DNA of 64,000 nucleotides from assembly GCF_000344685.1 (NCBI RefSeq), contig NW_006920426.1, positions 421,619 to 485,618 of the forward strand. Reading direction: 5' to 3'. The stretch comes from Gloeophyllum trabeum ATCC 11539 (Eukaryota; Basidiomycota; Agaricomycetes; Gloeophyllales; Gloeophyllaceae). Numbering within the stretch: position 1 is the first letter of the stretch; each line of letters starts with the position of its first letter. The position numbers and the translations under genes were made by a program. The notes under the pieces are model-generated. The model had not been told where the DNA came from and ran no database searches. It saw nothing but the letters and a program-made list of their open reading frames with translations. Positions 21,811 to 32,800 of this stretch are shown piece after piece.

Positions 21811-24114
21811 ATGTCTCGACAGCCACGACAAATGCCGCCATCGAGCGCATACTACGCCGTCCCGCAAAGTCCTGGGCCACGCTCGGCGCAGGGCTACCAT
21901 TCACAATACAGCACTTCGCGACACCCGACGCGAACGCCGTCAGCGAGCAGCAATGCGGGGAATGTTAATGGGCGGGGTGATATGGCGCAGGAGGTAGCGA
22001 CGGGTGCGATCGGTGCTGGCTATGGCCCTTACTCAGTGAGTTTGGTTCGACCCTGCACGGGACGATGGCGCTAACTGCAACAGCATACACCCATGACGAA
22101 CGGTGGGTACAATGCCTCCCGTTTTAGCGCCGCGCCTTCAGAAGTTTCAACAACAACCGCTGGCGACAAGTCGACGGCGCCCTTAGCGGGAACAAGCAAC
22201 ACCGTTCCAGCATATTTGTGGGACACAAAAGATCCAGACCTGGACGACGCATTACACAACCCTGATCCCATACGGGATGCCGCCCTCGATCGCTCGTTTA
22301 CACTCTTCTCTGCCCGAGGATGGGCCAACGCTGGTACCCTTTTCATTCTGGCTGGCGGCATCATCGCTCTCTTTGCCGGCTATCCCATCGCTGCCTACTA
22401 CAATCGCGCACAGCTCACCGCTGTCGGTTACAACTATGGCGGGATCAACGGCTCCGGCCAGATTGCCGACTTACCAGGAATGCCATCGCTCATTGACCCA
22501 GAAACTCCTCAGAGTGCATACGCATACACAGGGACGGACGGCAAATCGTACAAGTTGGTATTCAGCGACGAATTCAACACCGATGGGCGGACGTTTTACC
22601 CGGGTGACGATCCATACTGGGAAGCGGTAGACCTTCATTACTGGCAAGTCCATATCGTCATTGTTTAGGAGCTTGCCACTAACGCCCCAAAAGGCCCACC
22701 GGTGACCTCGAGTGGTACAGCCCAGACGCAATCACAACGCAAGACGGCAAACTCGTTATCACCCTGAGCGAGTTGAACAACCACGATCTGAATTTCCAGA
22801 GTGGCATGTTGCAGGGGTGGAACAAGTTCTGCTTCACCACGGGTTACGTTGAGGTATCTATCAGCATGCCTGGAAGCCCCAGTGCACCTGGTCTGTGGCC
22901 TGGTGCATGGACTATGGGGAATCTGGTATGTAATGCCTGATATGCATATCGTCGTAATACTCACCCGTGACTCAGGGACGGGCAGGTTACGGTGCTACTA
23001 CCGATGGTGCGTGCTCGGTTGGGAATCGAAGTCAGCTTGTTCATAGCTGACATCAATATAACAGGTACATGGCCGTACAGCTATGACAGTTGCGACCTCG
23101 GTACTTTCCCCAACCAAACCGCTAAGGACGGCACTCCCGCTGCTGCCGCCACTGGCGGCAATGACGGCGGGCCGCTCTCTTACCTTCCAGGCCAGCGTGT
23201 CTCCGCGTGTACATGCCCAGGCTCCGACCACCCCGGCCCCAGCGTTAACAAGGGCCGCAACGCACCCGAGATCGATATCATCGAGACGCAGATCGACACG
23301 ACCGTGATGCGCGGAGAGGTTTCCCAGTCGTTCCAGACTGCGCCTTACAACCTCAAGTACCAATTTCAGGACCAGCCACCGGCGACGACGATCTACGACT
23401 CGTCGATCACGCAGTTCAACACGTACAAGGGCGGGCCATTCCAGCAGGCGATGTCGGCGGTGACGTACATCGACTCGACGTACTATGGCGGAGGGGACGG
23501 AGCGTATGCGCCTTATGGGTTTGAGTGGTGGTCAGACCCGAACAATCGGAATGATGGGTATATTACGTGGTTCAGCAACGGGCAGAAGACGTGGACGTTG
23601 ACGGCTGCAAGTATCGGGCCTGATTCGCAGTCGGAGGTCAGCCAGAGGATTATCCCCGAGGAGCCTATGGTCTGTGTTGTTTTGTGTTCTTCGTTGACAA
23701 TCAGCCCTGACTGTTACGCATAGTATTTGATCCTCAACTTGGGCATGTCTCGTACGTATCCATGCGTCCTGTGATGCGCGCTTGTTGACTGATGACATGA
23801 ATGTCTATAGCACAATTCCAGCCTGCTGATTATAAGCATCTTGTTTTCCCGAGCAAGATGTACTTCGACTACGTCCGCGTATATCAGCGGGAGGATGTCG
23901 ACCCGAAATCAGGGATTGGCTGCTCGCCCAAGAGCCACCCCACGGAGGATTACATCCAGGAGTATGTAGTCACAAGCGCCTCGGTGTACTATGATACTGA
24001 TCAGGCCTCTTCTTGTGTTGCAGACATCTGAACGCGTACTCAAATCCCAACCTGACAACATGGGAGCAAGCAGGATACACCTTCCCTCGAAACTCACTAT
24101 ACGACGGCTGCTAA
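21811..24114 (+). CDS. Beta-1,6-glucan synthesis protein, KRE6/SKN1 family (GH16)
   Basis: Type II membrane protein of the secretory pathway needed for cell-wall beta-glucan assembly; about 650 residues. A Ser/Pro-rich cytosolic tail (from [17 protein letters not shown]) leads to one membrane anchor, [20 protein letters not shown], near residues 165-185. The lumenal GH16 domain runs from [19 protein letters not shown] to [11 protein letters not shown]. Other landmarks: [46 protein letters not shown], and the catalytic E-x-D-x-x-E motif in [13 protein letters not shown]. All are typical of KRE6/SKN1 (SKN1 domain). The start at 21811 was preferred because it gives the family's usual short N-terminus. 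At least six introns; stop at 24112-24114. KRE6 and SKN1 cannot be separated by eye. Confidence 0.9.
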
Positions 24115-24523
24115 GCCCTTGCATCTGCTTTCATTTCGCATTGCTTGTTTCGAACGCACGGACTTGTACTCCTATCTACTTTCTTTCGTAATACACTCAC
24201 CCACGACCACCGACACGACTCCTGCCGTCATACCTATTCTCCACTGTCGATACCAATCATCTCGCCGCCTTGGTTTAGGCAGTGCGTCGTGCTCATGATT
24301 TGCTACTCGATCTCGTTGTACATACCACGATAGTCCGGACAGACATTAGCTAGATGTGTAAATCACAACCTCTTGTTCCCGTTCCACATGCTTTACAATA
24401 CGATGGGACTAGTCTTCGGAATTCTTACTCACGTTGATGTAGGCATGCCCTGACGAAATGTGCGATTGAATTACAAGTCTGCTTTGGCATTATGCTCTGT
24501 ATAGTACGTAAAGTCTATCTCGT
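24115..24523. other. Intergenic between convergent genes, 0.41 kb
   Basis: Tail-to-tail spacer holding the 3' UTRs of the GH16 gene (plus) and the PPR-like gene (minus). No gene or structured element recognised. Confidence 0.5.
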
Positions 24524-27469
24524 TCAGCTTTGGGGAAGGACATCGGGCGCCTTGGGCCGCCACGTCCCCACCCTATGAGTCTCGCTCAGTCCCAACAACT
24601 CCACCATCTCCTTAGCTCGCCCCTGCGTCATGCGCCCCAGGACCACTTCCTGACGCGTTCGGTTCGCGATCCTGAATCGCAAGCCGACGTGCTGGTAGTC
24701 TTCCCATTCAGCCCTTCCCCTGAGCAGCATCCTCCAGAACTCAAAGGCCAACTCTGCAGACTCGGCCTTCAGAGAGGCATTCACGCAGAGCTTACCAGTG
24801 TTGGGCGTCGGAAGATAGCTCTGGTGCCTGCTGGCCCTTATCATCTTCATGACCGCGTTGAGGTTGCTTCTGAGTCGCTCGGGCGGATCGGAGTTCATGC
24901 TTTGTGTGACGCTCGCATGTATACCCGCGGTCACTCCTTTCATCGAGATGCCCACATCGAGATCGGCCGCCAGGCCCAGCAGCCAGTCGACGAGCTCCAA
25001 ATCGCCCGCGGCCATTCCGGCGCTCATAACCGTCCCAAAGGTGACCCCGTCCGGCCGGAGGCCTTTCTTCACCATCGCGTCCACGACTCGGGCAGCAGCT
25101 CGGACGTTGTGCTTGGCAAGCATCGTGAGAGCCACGTTGACGTCGTATGTGTCAGGAATCTCTTGCCGCTTTATCATTATCTTGAAGATATCAAAACCTT
25201 CAGCGCTCTGGCCGAGACGGAAGTGAATGCGAGCAAGGGCGTTGAGATGAAGATGATCAGCCTTCTCAAGAGGTTCCAAGTGCTGACGGAAGCTCTCAGC
25301 GACGTGCTGCGCAAAAGCCTTGAAATCCTCGTGACGGGATTCTCGATATTTAATCTGCTCCAAAGTCTGATCCTGAGAGTTCGTCTTCGGGGCAGATCCA
25401 CCTAGGCGCAATTCGGAGGACGACGGGGCAGCGCTTAACCCTCGGAGACGACTTTTAAGATCTTTCGTCCTCTTTGCCTCTTTGTCCGCCAGGTTCACGA
25501 ACAAACTCACCATTCGGACAGCCACCGGTGGGCTTCCAGAAACAGCCCCTGTGTCCGAACTACGCCGTTGCTGGACAAATTTGGTTGATAGATCCCCTGA
25601 CGGCAGAATATCTTCGGCGTACCGATCCCAAAGTTTCCGCGCAGCAGAGGCGAACCCATTGGACGCCGCTATGGATATCACATCAGCACGGACATGAACA
25701 GGAAGGTCCTCCGGCGAGTCTGCAATTTGCTGGACAAGCTTCCGAGCATAATCCATGTTCTTAACCTTGAGCGTGAGATGGCGCAGGAGCCAGCGTACTA
25801 CGCGTCCATCCGGGGGTGGGTACGCGTGCTTTGCTAGGTTTCCGGATCTCTGAGTAACGCCATACATCTCCACGGCGGCATCAGCGGCGGTGTCATTGGT
25901 CGCGTCATCCTTGGCCGCCAGCCGTAGCTCGCCCGCCTGCAGGTAGATTCTGGATACGAAGTAGTCTGAGAGAGGGAGGTCAGGCGTCGTGCGGGTGATG
26001 AAAAGCGAGGCTAGTCGCTGGGCTGCTATGAGACAATCAACTGTAGGCTTTTCGAGGAGCTTCTCCAAGAGTTCTTCAGTAATCGTCCTGATCTCTTCAT
26101 TCAGCACAGAGTATGACTGTATCAGATCCGCCATGAAGGGGACGGCGCGTATCCGCCATTGCCATTGCAAGCAAGCCTTGACGAGGGCGGAGAGCACAAT
26201 AAGACGGAAATCCTTGGATTTGTCGTATATCCCCTCAGCGTGTTGGATGGCATTCCTAGGTATGAAAGACAGGACGACAAGTCGCTGAAAAATATCAAGA
26301 GCAACATCGTGGTGTTCCAAAGTGATGTAAGCCCGGACAAGCGTGAATAGCTTCTCAACTGCGAGGGGAGGCTGATAATTAACGGCGACCTGCCGCTTAT
26401 GAGGCCCTTCAGTCAATGTTGGATCTCCGCGAGCCGTACTGGCGTGCTTCATGAGGAGCTCGATGAACCGTAGCGCAACGGGAGCGTAGGGAGAATAGGC
26501 ATGGGCCACGTTCAGATGGGTAGCAAGGAGCGCTTCCATGACACGGTTCAAGGCGTTTTGGGAGAGGGCTCCATGCTGACCAGCGTCTACCCAGGCATCG
26601 AACAGCGCCAAAACAGTGGCATGCTTGAGGAGACCGTCTTCTGAGAACATCGTAAGGAATTTGGATATGGTCTCACAGCGAGCCTCCTTGTCAACCTTCC
26701 CTTTGTCTCCTTCATACCATTCCAATAGGTCTCTCGAAATATCATCCAAAGTATCCAGGCGACCAAGCTCGGCGGCCATCTTGGCTGCCTGGATGAACAC
26801 AGCGCGGGGGAGGGTAGATAGGCGCAGTCGATCGACTCCACGATAGTATAGGTATATGGTGAGGCTTTTTTCACGGCGATCGGGGTCGCGAGTGTGGTCG
26901 CGCCGGAGGATTTCGTGCACCTTTGCTTCCGATGCCTCCGGCAAAGCCCTGACAGAGTCCCCACTGGACTCTGTCGTCTCGACGTTCGAGTCGGAGCTAA
27001 TGTCAGGAGAAGCACTGAATTGCGGTATACGGGACGGGGATACGGGCGCGATAGCCTTCGAGGGCTCAGAGTGCTCGCCGGAAAGACTGAAGACTGACGT
27101 GAGGTTTGAAATGACTTTCTGCGTGTCCAACACGGACTCGGACGACGGGGCTTGGCCAACCAGCTTCCTGGGACGTCCGCGAGGTCGCTTTGCAACGGGT
27201 TCCGGCGGGTCTTTCCTTGAGGCTTCAAGGGTGGATTCGACTTTCTTGAGCAAAGCCTCGGTATCCATCTGGGGTCGTAAGACGGCTCCCCGCTTACGAG
27301 TCCGTTTGGGCACTGAACCAATACCTCCATCCGCATCACGAGGGCTGCTTTCATCCACCTTCTGGAGTCGTTTCGTTTGTGCTGCTGCTGCAAAACCACG
27401 GCGATCAAGGAACAACAAATGCGGCTCAGTAATAGATGCTCTCAGTAGTGAGCGACGGCAAAGGAACAT
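24524..27469 (-). CDS. Pentatricopeptide-repeat-like mitochondrial protein
   Basis: Single-exon frame of 981 codons. The N-terminus MFLCRRSLLRASITEP and RRGFAAAAQTKRLQ is rich in Arg, Ser and Ala and lacks acids, as in mitochondrial presequences. Residues about 60-200 are low-complexity and charged, including an AT-hook-like KRPRGRPRK. From about residue 200 the protein is helical. In the C-terminal third, degenerate PPR units are visible: ALARIHFRLGQSAEGFDIFKIMIKRQEIPDTYDVNVALTMLAKH and VVDAMVKKGLRPDGVTFGTVMSAGMAAGDLELVDWLLG. Such proteins bind organellar RNA and act in mitochondrial RNA processing or translation. The exact function is unknown. It shares a short divergent promoter with FOL3. 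An intronless gene this long is unusual among its intron-rich neighbours. Confidence 0.75.
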   Translation of the reverse strand: MFLCRRSLLRASITEPHLLFLDRRGFAAAAQTKRLQKVDESSPRDADGGIGSVPKRTRKRGAVLRPQMDTEALLKKVESTLEASRKDPPEPVAKRPRGRPRKLVGQAPSSESVLDTQKVISNLTSVFSLSGEHSEPSKAIAPVSPSRIPQFSASPDISSDSNVETTESSGDSVRALPEASEAKVHEILRRDHTRDPDRREKSLTIYLYYRGVDRLRLSTLPRAVFIQAAKMAAELGRLDTLDDISRDLLEWYEGDKGKVDKEARCETISKFLTMFSEDGLLKHATVLALFDAWVDAGQHGALSQNALNRVMEALLATHLNVAHAYSPYAPVALRFIELLMKHASTARGDPTLTEGPHKRQVAVNYQPPLAVEKLFTLVRAYITLEHHDVALDIFQRLVVLSFIPRNAIQHAEGIYDKSKDFRLIVLSALVKACLQWQWRIRAVPFMADLIQSYSVLNEEIRTITEELLEKLLEKPTVDCLIAAQRLASLFITRTTPDLPLSDYFVSRIYLQAGELRLAAKDDATNDTAADAAVEMYGVTQRSGNLAKHAYPPPDGRVVRWLLRHLTLKVKNMDYARKLVQQIADSPEDLPVHVRADVISIAASNGFASAARKLWDRYAEDILPSGDLSTKFVQQRRSSDTGAVSGSPPVAVRMVSLFVNLADKEAKRTKDLKSRLRGLSAAPSSSELRLGGSAPKTNSQDQTLEQIKYRESRHEDFKAFAQHVAESFRQHLEPLEKADHLHLNALARIHFRLGQSAEGFDIFKIMIKRQEIPDTYDVNVALTMLAKHNVRAAARVVDAMVKKGLRPDGVTFGTVMSAGMAAGDLELVDWLLGLAADLDVGISMKGVTAGIHASVTQSMNSDPPERLRSNLNAVMKMIRASRHQSYLPTPNTGKLCVNASLKAESAELAFEFWRMLLRGRAEWEDYQHVGLRFRIANRTRQEVVLGRMTQGRAKEMVELLGLSETHRVGTWRPKAPDVLPQS

Positions 27470-27735
27470 AAGTTAGCTGGATGCATGCCGTCAGTGTCCA
27501 TACCAAACGCTGCAATCGCACGGAACTGACCACATGCCGCTGAGAATTAGGTTGTATAGTACTTTTGAGCCAGAGAAAACTAGTAGGGTCCCAGTCAGCA
27601 CGGCGCCGTTGGCACGGACGCTCGAGACAATGGTGGGGGAAGGGTTCAACGTAGTAGAAAGGCAGCTCGTCAATAAGCCTCTTACATTATTTTAGGTTGG
27701 GTGGGTAAAAATTAGCTCAATATTATAACATAATT

Positions 27736-29421
27736 ATGGTGGCTTCCCGTTTTCGACTTGCTTATTTCATGCTCGGACGGCCATGGTGGTCGTACCGATC
27801 TCGTTTTCTATGGCATAGAGGGTCCTTTCGAAACTCATTCACGCAGACATACGTTTTCTGCATTCACCGAGGATACACTACGAGGCCACCCACCATGTCG
27901 ATCGACCTCTCATTAGACCGGATTCGCAAGCTACTGTCCCATCTGCCTCGGTATACCCGCCCTACAGTACACATAGCGGGTACCAATGGAAAAGGCAGTG
28001 TGTCCTCCCTCGTCTCCTCGATATTGCATGCGACTGTGCCGCCCCTAAAGGTCGGGAGGTTTAACAGCCCTCACCTGGTCTCCGTCCACGATTCTATTGC
28101 AGTCAATAACGAACCCATCTCCCCCGCAACGTACACCTCTGCCAAGGAACTTGTGGAGGAGACAGACAGGAAGCATGATATCGGTTCGAGCAGTTTTGAG
28201 CTGCTGACGTCCACGGCTCTCCTCATCTTTGAGCAGGAGCGAGTGGATGTGGTGGTACTGGAAGTGGGAATGGGCGGGCGGCTGGACGCGACCAATGTCG
28301 TACCAGACGAATGCGTTATTGCGTCTGCTCTGACCGCGGTGGACCTAGACCACCAGGCTTTCCTGGGCTCTACTGTGGCTGAGATCGCGAAGGAGAAAGC
28401 GGCTATTGCCAGGCCAGGTAAGCCGTTCGTGCTCGGTCCTCAGAAATACCCCGAGGTACAGGACGTGGTGAAGGAGGTTGTTGCGACAGCCGGAGGTCAG
28501 CTAATTCATGCTTCGCCGGCCTCCTCGAGGACTTGGGATAACGAGTTTGACGGTCCTGGCCCCGCCATTATATCCCTCTCGCAGGAAACCTTTGCGGGGC
28601 CGTCTCCTACGCCCATACAGATGTCGCTACCTTGTTTCTCCGAGCCATTGCGTGCTGTACTTCCTCTGCACGGCGAGCACCAATTGTCGAATCTTGGTGT
28701 AGCACTGAATATCATCTCTGCTTTGATCACCTGCCCGTGCGACGAGACATCCGTTCGTCCTCTCCAGCTCAAGCAGAGACTGACGCCGTCCGCTATATCT
28801 CGTGGTGTCCGATCCGTTTCCTGGCCTGGAAGACTCTCGTTCCACCGCGTCCGAGTACCGCTGACGGAAGACAACCGGTCTGCCAGGCCCTTGACCATAT
28901 TAGCCGATGGTGCACACAATCCCGCTTCTTCTGCTACCTTAGCGGCGTATGTATCCTCACTGATACCTGCGGCTCCTAGAACTAGACCGGCTGCGTCGGT
29001 GCGAGAAATTTCTCTCACCTATATACTCGCTCTTTCCCACTCACCGCCGAAGACGCCTCTTCAAACCCTCGCTCCTTTGCTGCCGCCTACTGTACCCCAG
29101 CCTGAGGATTCGCGGCCCGTGAAGCTTAAGGTGCAGATTGCCGTCCTCCGGTTTTCTCCTCCCGATGGCATGCCGTGGATCAACTCCGTCCCGCCCTCTG
29201 TCCTGCGAGAGACTGTTTCCACTCTGGTACCTGACGCGGAGGTGTGGTGTGCGCCTGAGGACGCTCAGGATCCGACCCAGCTCCTCGCTGCTTTGCAGTG
29301 GGCTGCGAAGCAAACTGAGGAGGCCGATGAAAGCCTGGTGGTGTTGGCTGGGAGCTTGTACCTTGTGGCCGACTTCTACAGGTTGATCAGGGCGGGGAGA
29401 CTTGGGGGTGCGACGATTTAG
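27736..29421 (+). CDS. FOL3: Dihydrofolate synthase (folylpolyglutamate synthase family)
   Basis: ATP-dependent Mur-ligase-type enzyme that joins glutamate to dihydropteroate to make dihydrofolate in folate synthesis. A single exon. Landmarks: P-loop HIAGTNGKGSVSS, VGRFNSPHLVSVHDSI, LLTSTALLIFEQERVDVVVLEVGMGGRLDATNVV, DHQAFLGSTVAEIAKEKAAIARPG, LPLHGEHQLSNLGVAL, WPGRLSF, ILADGAHNPASSATLAAYV and a C-terminal LVVLAGSLYLVADFYRL. The motif PPDGMPWINSV matches the FOL3 branch better than the polyglutamylating MET7 branch. The frame begins at 27736, but a second Met at 27895 (context CACCATGTCG) starts MSIDLSLDRIRKLL, where fungal FOL3 proteins usually begin. The 53-residue extension is basic and aromatic and could be a mitochondrial leader or untranslated. 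Confidence 0.9.
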   Translation: MVASRFRLAYFMLGRPWWSYRSRFLWHRGSFRNSFTQTYVFCIHRGYTTRPPTMSIDLSLDRIRKLLSHLPRYTRPTVHIAGTNGKGSVSSLVSSILHATVPPLKVGRFNSPHLVSVHDSIAVNNEPISPATYTSAKELVEETDRKHDIGSSSFELLTSTALLIFEQERVDVVVLEVGMGGRLDATNVVPDECVIASALTAVDLDHQAFLGSTVAEIAKEKAAIARPGKPFVLGPQKYPEVQDVVKEVVATAGGQLIHASPASSRTWDNEFDGPGPAIISLSQETFAGPSPTPIQMSLPCFSEPLRAVLPLHGEHQLSNLGVALNIISALITCPCDETSVRPLQLKQRLTPSAISRGVRSVSWPGRLSFHRVRVPLTEDNRSARPLTILADGAHNPASSATLAAYVSSLIPAAPRTRPAASVREISLTYILALSHSPPKTPLQTLAPLLPPTVPQPEDSRPVKLKVQIAVLRFSPPDGMPWINSVPPSVLRETVSTLVPDAEVWCAPEDAQDPTQLLAALQWAAKQTEEADESLVVLAGSLYLVADFYRLIRAGRLGGATI

Positions 29422-29824
29422 ATCTCAGTTCTGGTAAGAGGTTACTCAAGGACCAGGCTACGGTGCTCTCATCCATCGAGGGCCATTGCGTCAATCCGCG
29501 ATCATTTCATGTAAATTCCGTCTGCTCAACCAGAGTAAAGTGGCATTTATGTTGCTCATGATATATAACTAGAGTAGCGTGCCACATGATTCAACTATTA
29601 TCGTAGCTCGTATCTCTGGTAGGGAATGCTGCTCGACGCTAGTAAATTCATTGTAGACAATTTGTAGTGGAAGTCCGGTCATTCTCGTTCTCGGTTAGAT
29701 TTGTGGACGTCCGACGTGAGTCGCGCCCTCATAATTGAGTTCGGCAGCAATATCTCCCGCATGTCAGTACCGACCTGTAATTCTACATCTGCACCTGCAC
29801 TTTCCGCTCCTTGCACGCATTTAC
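29422..29824. other. Intergenic, 0.4 kb
   Basis: FOL3 3' flank followed by the promoter of the ULP2-like gene, same strand. No motif, repeat or RNA gene recognised. Confidence 0.5.
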
Positions 29825-32800
29825 ATGTCCACGCCGAACATCACGAGTGCAGATCGCCAGGGGATTCACAAATTGCACGCTGTGGCCGACGGTATTGCTA
29901 CTAGCCGGAGGGACGCGTCGAGCTCTGCGACTAATGGGACAGGGTATGTGGCGGGTTCTCCATTGCGAAGAGCTTGTGGGTCGTTTCTGAACGAGTTGCC
30001 TTGTGTTGTGTGCGCCTTTTCATGCGTTCTCGACAGATCTTGGAAGAACAAGCCTACCCCGATCCCTGTACCGAACAGATATCCCCCTGTCATGAATTCC
30101 GATCCGTACAGTGGACGTATGCAGGACAACTTGCACAACTCGCGGGTCAAGGTCCCTCGAAATCCTGCGGCGTTTGCCAAGATGTGGCAGAATCAGCGTA
30201 CGTCCTCCCGTGAAGCAGGCCCCTCCTCTCCCAAGCGACGAAAGATTAATCTGAATCAAGACGTCCCGGAAGGTTATGCTACTGGTTCGTCGTCGACAAA
30301 ACGTGGCCAACGTTCTCGGCAATCCCTGCCCAGCGGGACCAAGGGTGATACTCCCTCAACTTCGCCTAGGACGCGGAAGAAACCGTCTCGCGCTACGGTA
30401 ATACCGATTATAGACCTGATGGACGTGGACCAAGAAGAAGAGGATGTCGGTGAACGAGTTACCACTGGTGTTAGAGCCATGAGCCCTTCTTCTCCGGATC
30501 CTCTCAACATCATAGACAAGCACACGCCCCACCCCTTCGACATCGAAGAGCCAGTTGCTGGTCCCAGCAGTCGGCCCACGTCTCGTTCTGGAAGGAGTGT
30601 GGCTTCTGACGGCCCCAGTACAAGTCGACTTCGAGCAAAACACTCGGGGCAGCAGAAGCCAGAGGTTGTGAATGTTGACGAGGACCCTTCGGACCCTATC
30701 GAGGTTGACGAGATACCCATCGTGAACAAGAGTAAATCCACCTCGAAGGGTGACGGCTTGGATCTGAAATTAAAAGGCAATACGAAAAACAAGGCGGCCT
30801 TGTTTGAAGGGTCACATCCTCCTCCTCATGTCGACCTACGTGCCAAGGTACCAGGATACCGGAAGCAGGCCATGAAAGCCGGTAGAGCGGTAAGATTCGT
30901 CCTCTATATCCCAGGTTTGGCCTGAGTGACCAGCTTCGGCTGACGAACTGAACTTCATCTTAGCAGTTGACGTTCAAACCCGTTCCAGCCGGACGTGATT
31001 CTAATTGCGGTTCCTCTGCCAGGCCACCGTCATCTGGTTCTAGCAAGCCGATACACCGGCTGTCTGAAGATATTGAGCTGCCAATCGAAGCGTGGGCTCT
31101 CGGCTGCGTTGTTTATCGACAGGAGGACTTAGAGCAGGGATCCTTCATTTTCCACTATGACACCAGCGCCCCTACGATCACTGTGAAAATGGCAGGTATA
31201 GGTGCTCCACCTCTGCCATTCCAACGCTTCCGCGTTGGGAGAGCATTCTCCTCAATGACAGTAAGTCTAGGTCTCTCTTCAGGGGAAAGATTCTAATGAT
31301 GTCCCTATTCCCAGTACGAGATCAATGGACAGCATCCTATAATCCAGTTCAGGACCTTTCGGGAGGACTCGTTACCGGAAGCTGACGGATTCAATCCAGG
31401 TCCATATTTCCCCTTATAAGGTGGTGTCCGTTGACTGATGGTTTTCCACAGGCTCGTCGCGGGTCGATGGACGTGTAACATTCAAGTTCAGTACCACGGA
31501 CAGCGATTGGAAACGTACGAATTACCAGTTTATTATTTCCAATCTACGCGAGAACTTGGAGGGTAAGCCGGACCAGGTAACGTACGTATGACGAGCTCGC
31601 CTATTATCAATCTGTGTTTCCGTGTGATAAAGCGGTATTTGCAGCCAGGCTGGTGCCAAAGCTGTATGGGAGGAAGTTCAACGGTCGGCTGAGTTATTCT
31701 CTCTGCAAGCACGGCGGCAGAAGGCTGCAGGCTCGATTCCTGGTACCCCTGAGTTATCGGCAGTGACCAGGGAAGCTTCCAGGCGCCGTTCAGCGTCTCA
31801 GCTCGAACTCGATCGTTCCACGAATGGTGACTCTGTGAAGCCTTCCGGTCCCCCAAAACCTCGACCTGCATAGTATGTCCTGGACACCGGCTCCCTCCAC
31901 AATACTTTTACTGAACATGTCCTTTAGCAAAGGCTACGAGGCGAGCACAGAACCACCAACTCGTAGATCCACAAGGTCGTCATTATCTGGTCGACCCGAC
32001 TCACCTGTTCTGGATCCTGACGAACTGTACGCCTATTTGATCTACAACTGCAACTGTGCTAATAGTCCGTCAGCATACTGGTGTATCCGCCATCTGGTAC
32101 CGGAGCGGTAAATATCACCCGGTCTGACCTTTTGCGTCTGCAGCCAGGCGAATTCCTCAATGATACTTTGATAGAGTTCGGATTGAAGTGGGCATACTTT
32201 TAGGGTCTCTCTGCTATCGGCTGGCTAACTTGTGCGGTATAGACTATGGGTTAACGAGCTTCGAGAGCGGGATCCTGAGTTAGCGGATCAGATCCACGTG
32301 TTCAGTTCTTTCTTTTACAAGAAGCTCAACACCAGGAAGTAAAGTCTGTTACTTTGGTTGTATATGCGCCCGTTTGACATCAGTATCAAGCCGCGAGGAG
32401 GGATACCAAAGTGTTCGCAAATGGACATCGAAGTTCGACCTATTCAGGAAGAAATATATCATCGTACCTATCAATGAGAAGTGAGTACTTCTCGCTATGT
32501 ACTCATTGTAGCGATGTTTACCGGTGGTCAGTCTGCATTGGTACCTTGCTGTGATTTACGAGCCTGAACATGTTCTCCGCCCACCCATGGAACATCCGAA
32601 AGCAAACACTCGATCGCAAAAGGCGGACGAGAGAGGTGCAACGGAAGAGACAGGCACCACGGAAGCTCCAGAAGCTAACAGAGCCGCTTCTCCATCGAAC
32701 ATCTCTGAGAGTATTTCGGGGTTGTCTTCCGCCACTCAAGGTGACGAAGAGGCAGTCGCGAAACATCTACTCTCCGGTCGACGGTCCCGCTCAGTTACTG

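Noticed and set aside
24530..25405. Plus-strand open frame of 291 codons
   Set aside because: Lies wholly antisense to the PPR-like gene, with no domain motif; it follows the codon bias of the opposite strand.
26856..27476. Plus-strand open frame of 206 codons
   Set aside because: Antisense to the same PPR-like gene; Ser/Arg-rich shadow of its N-terminal region.
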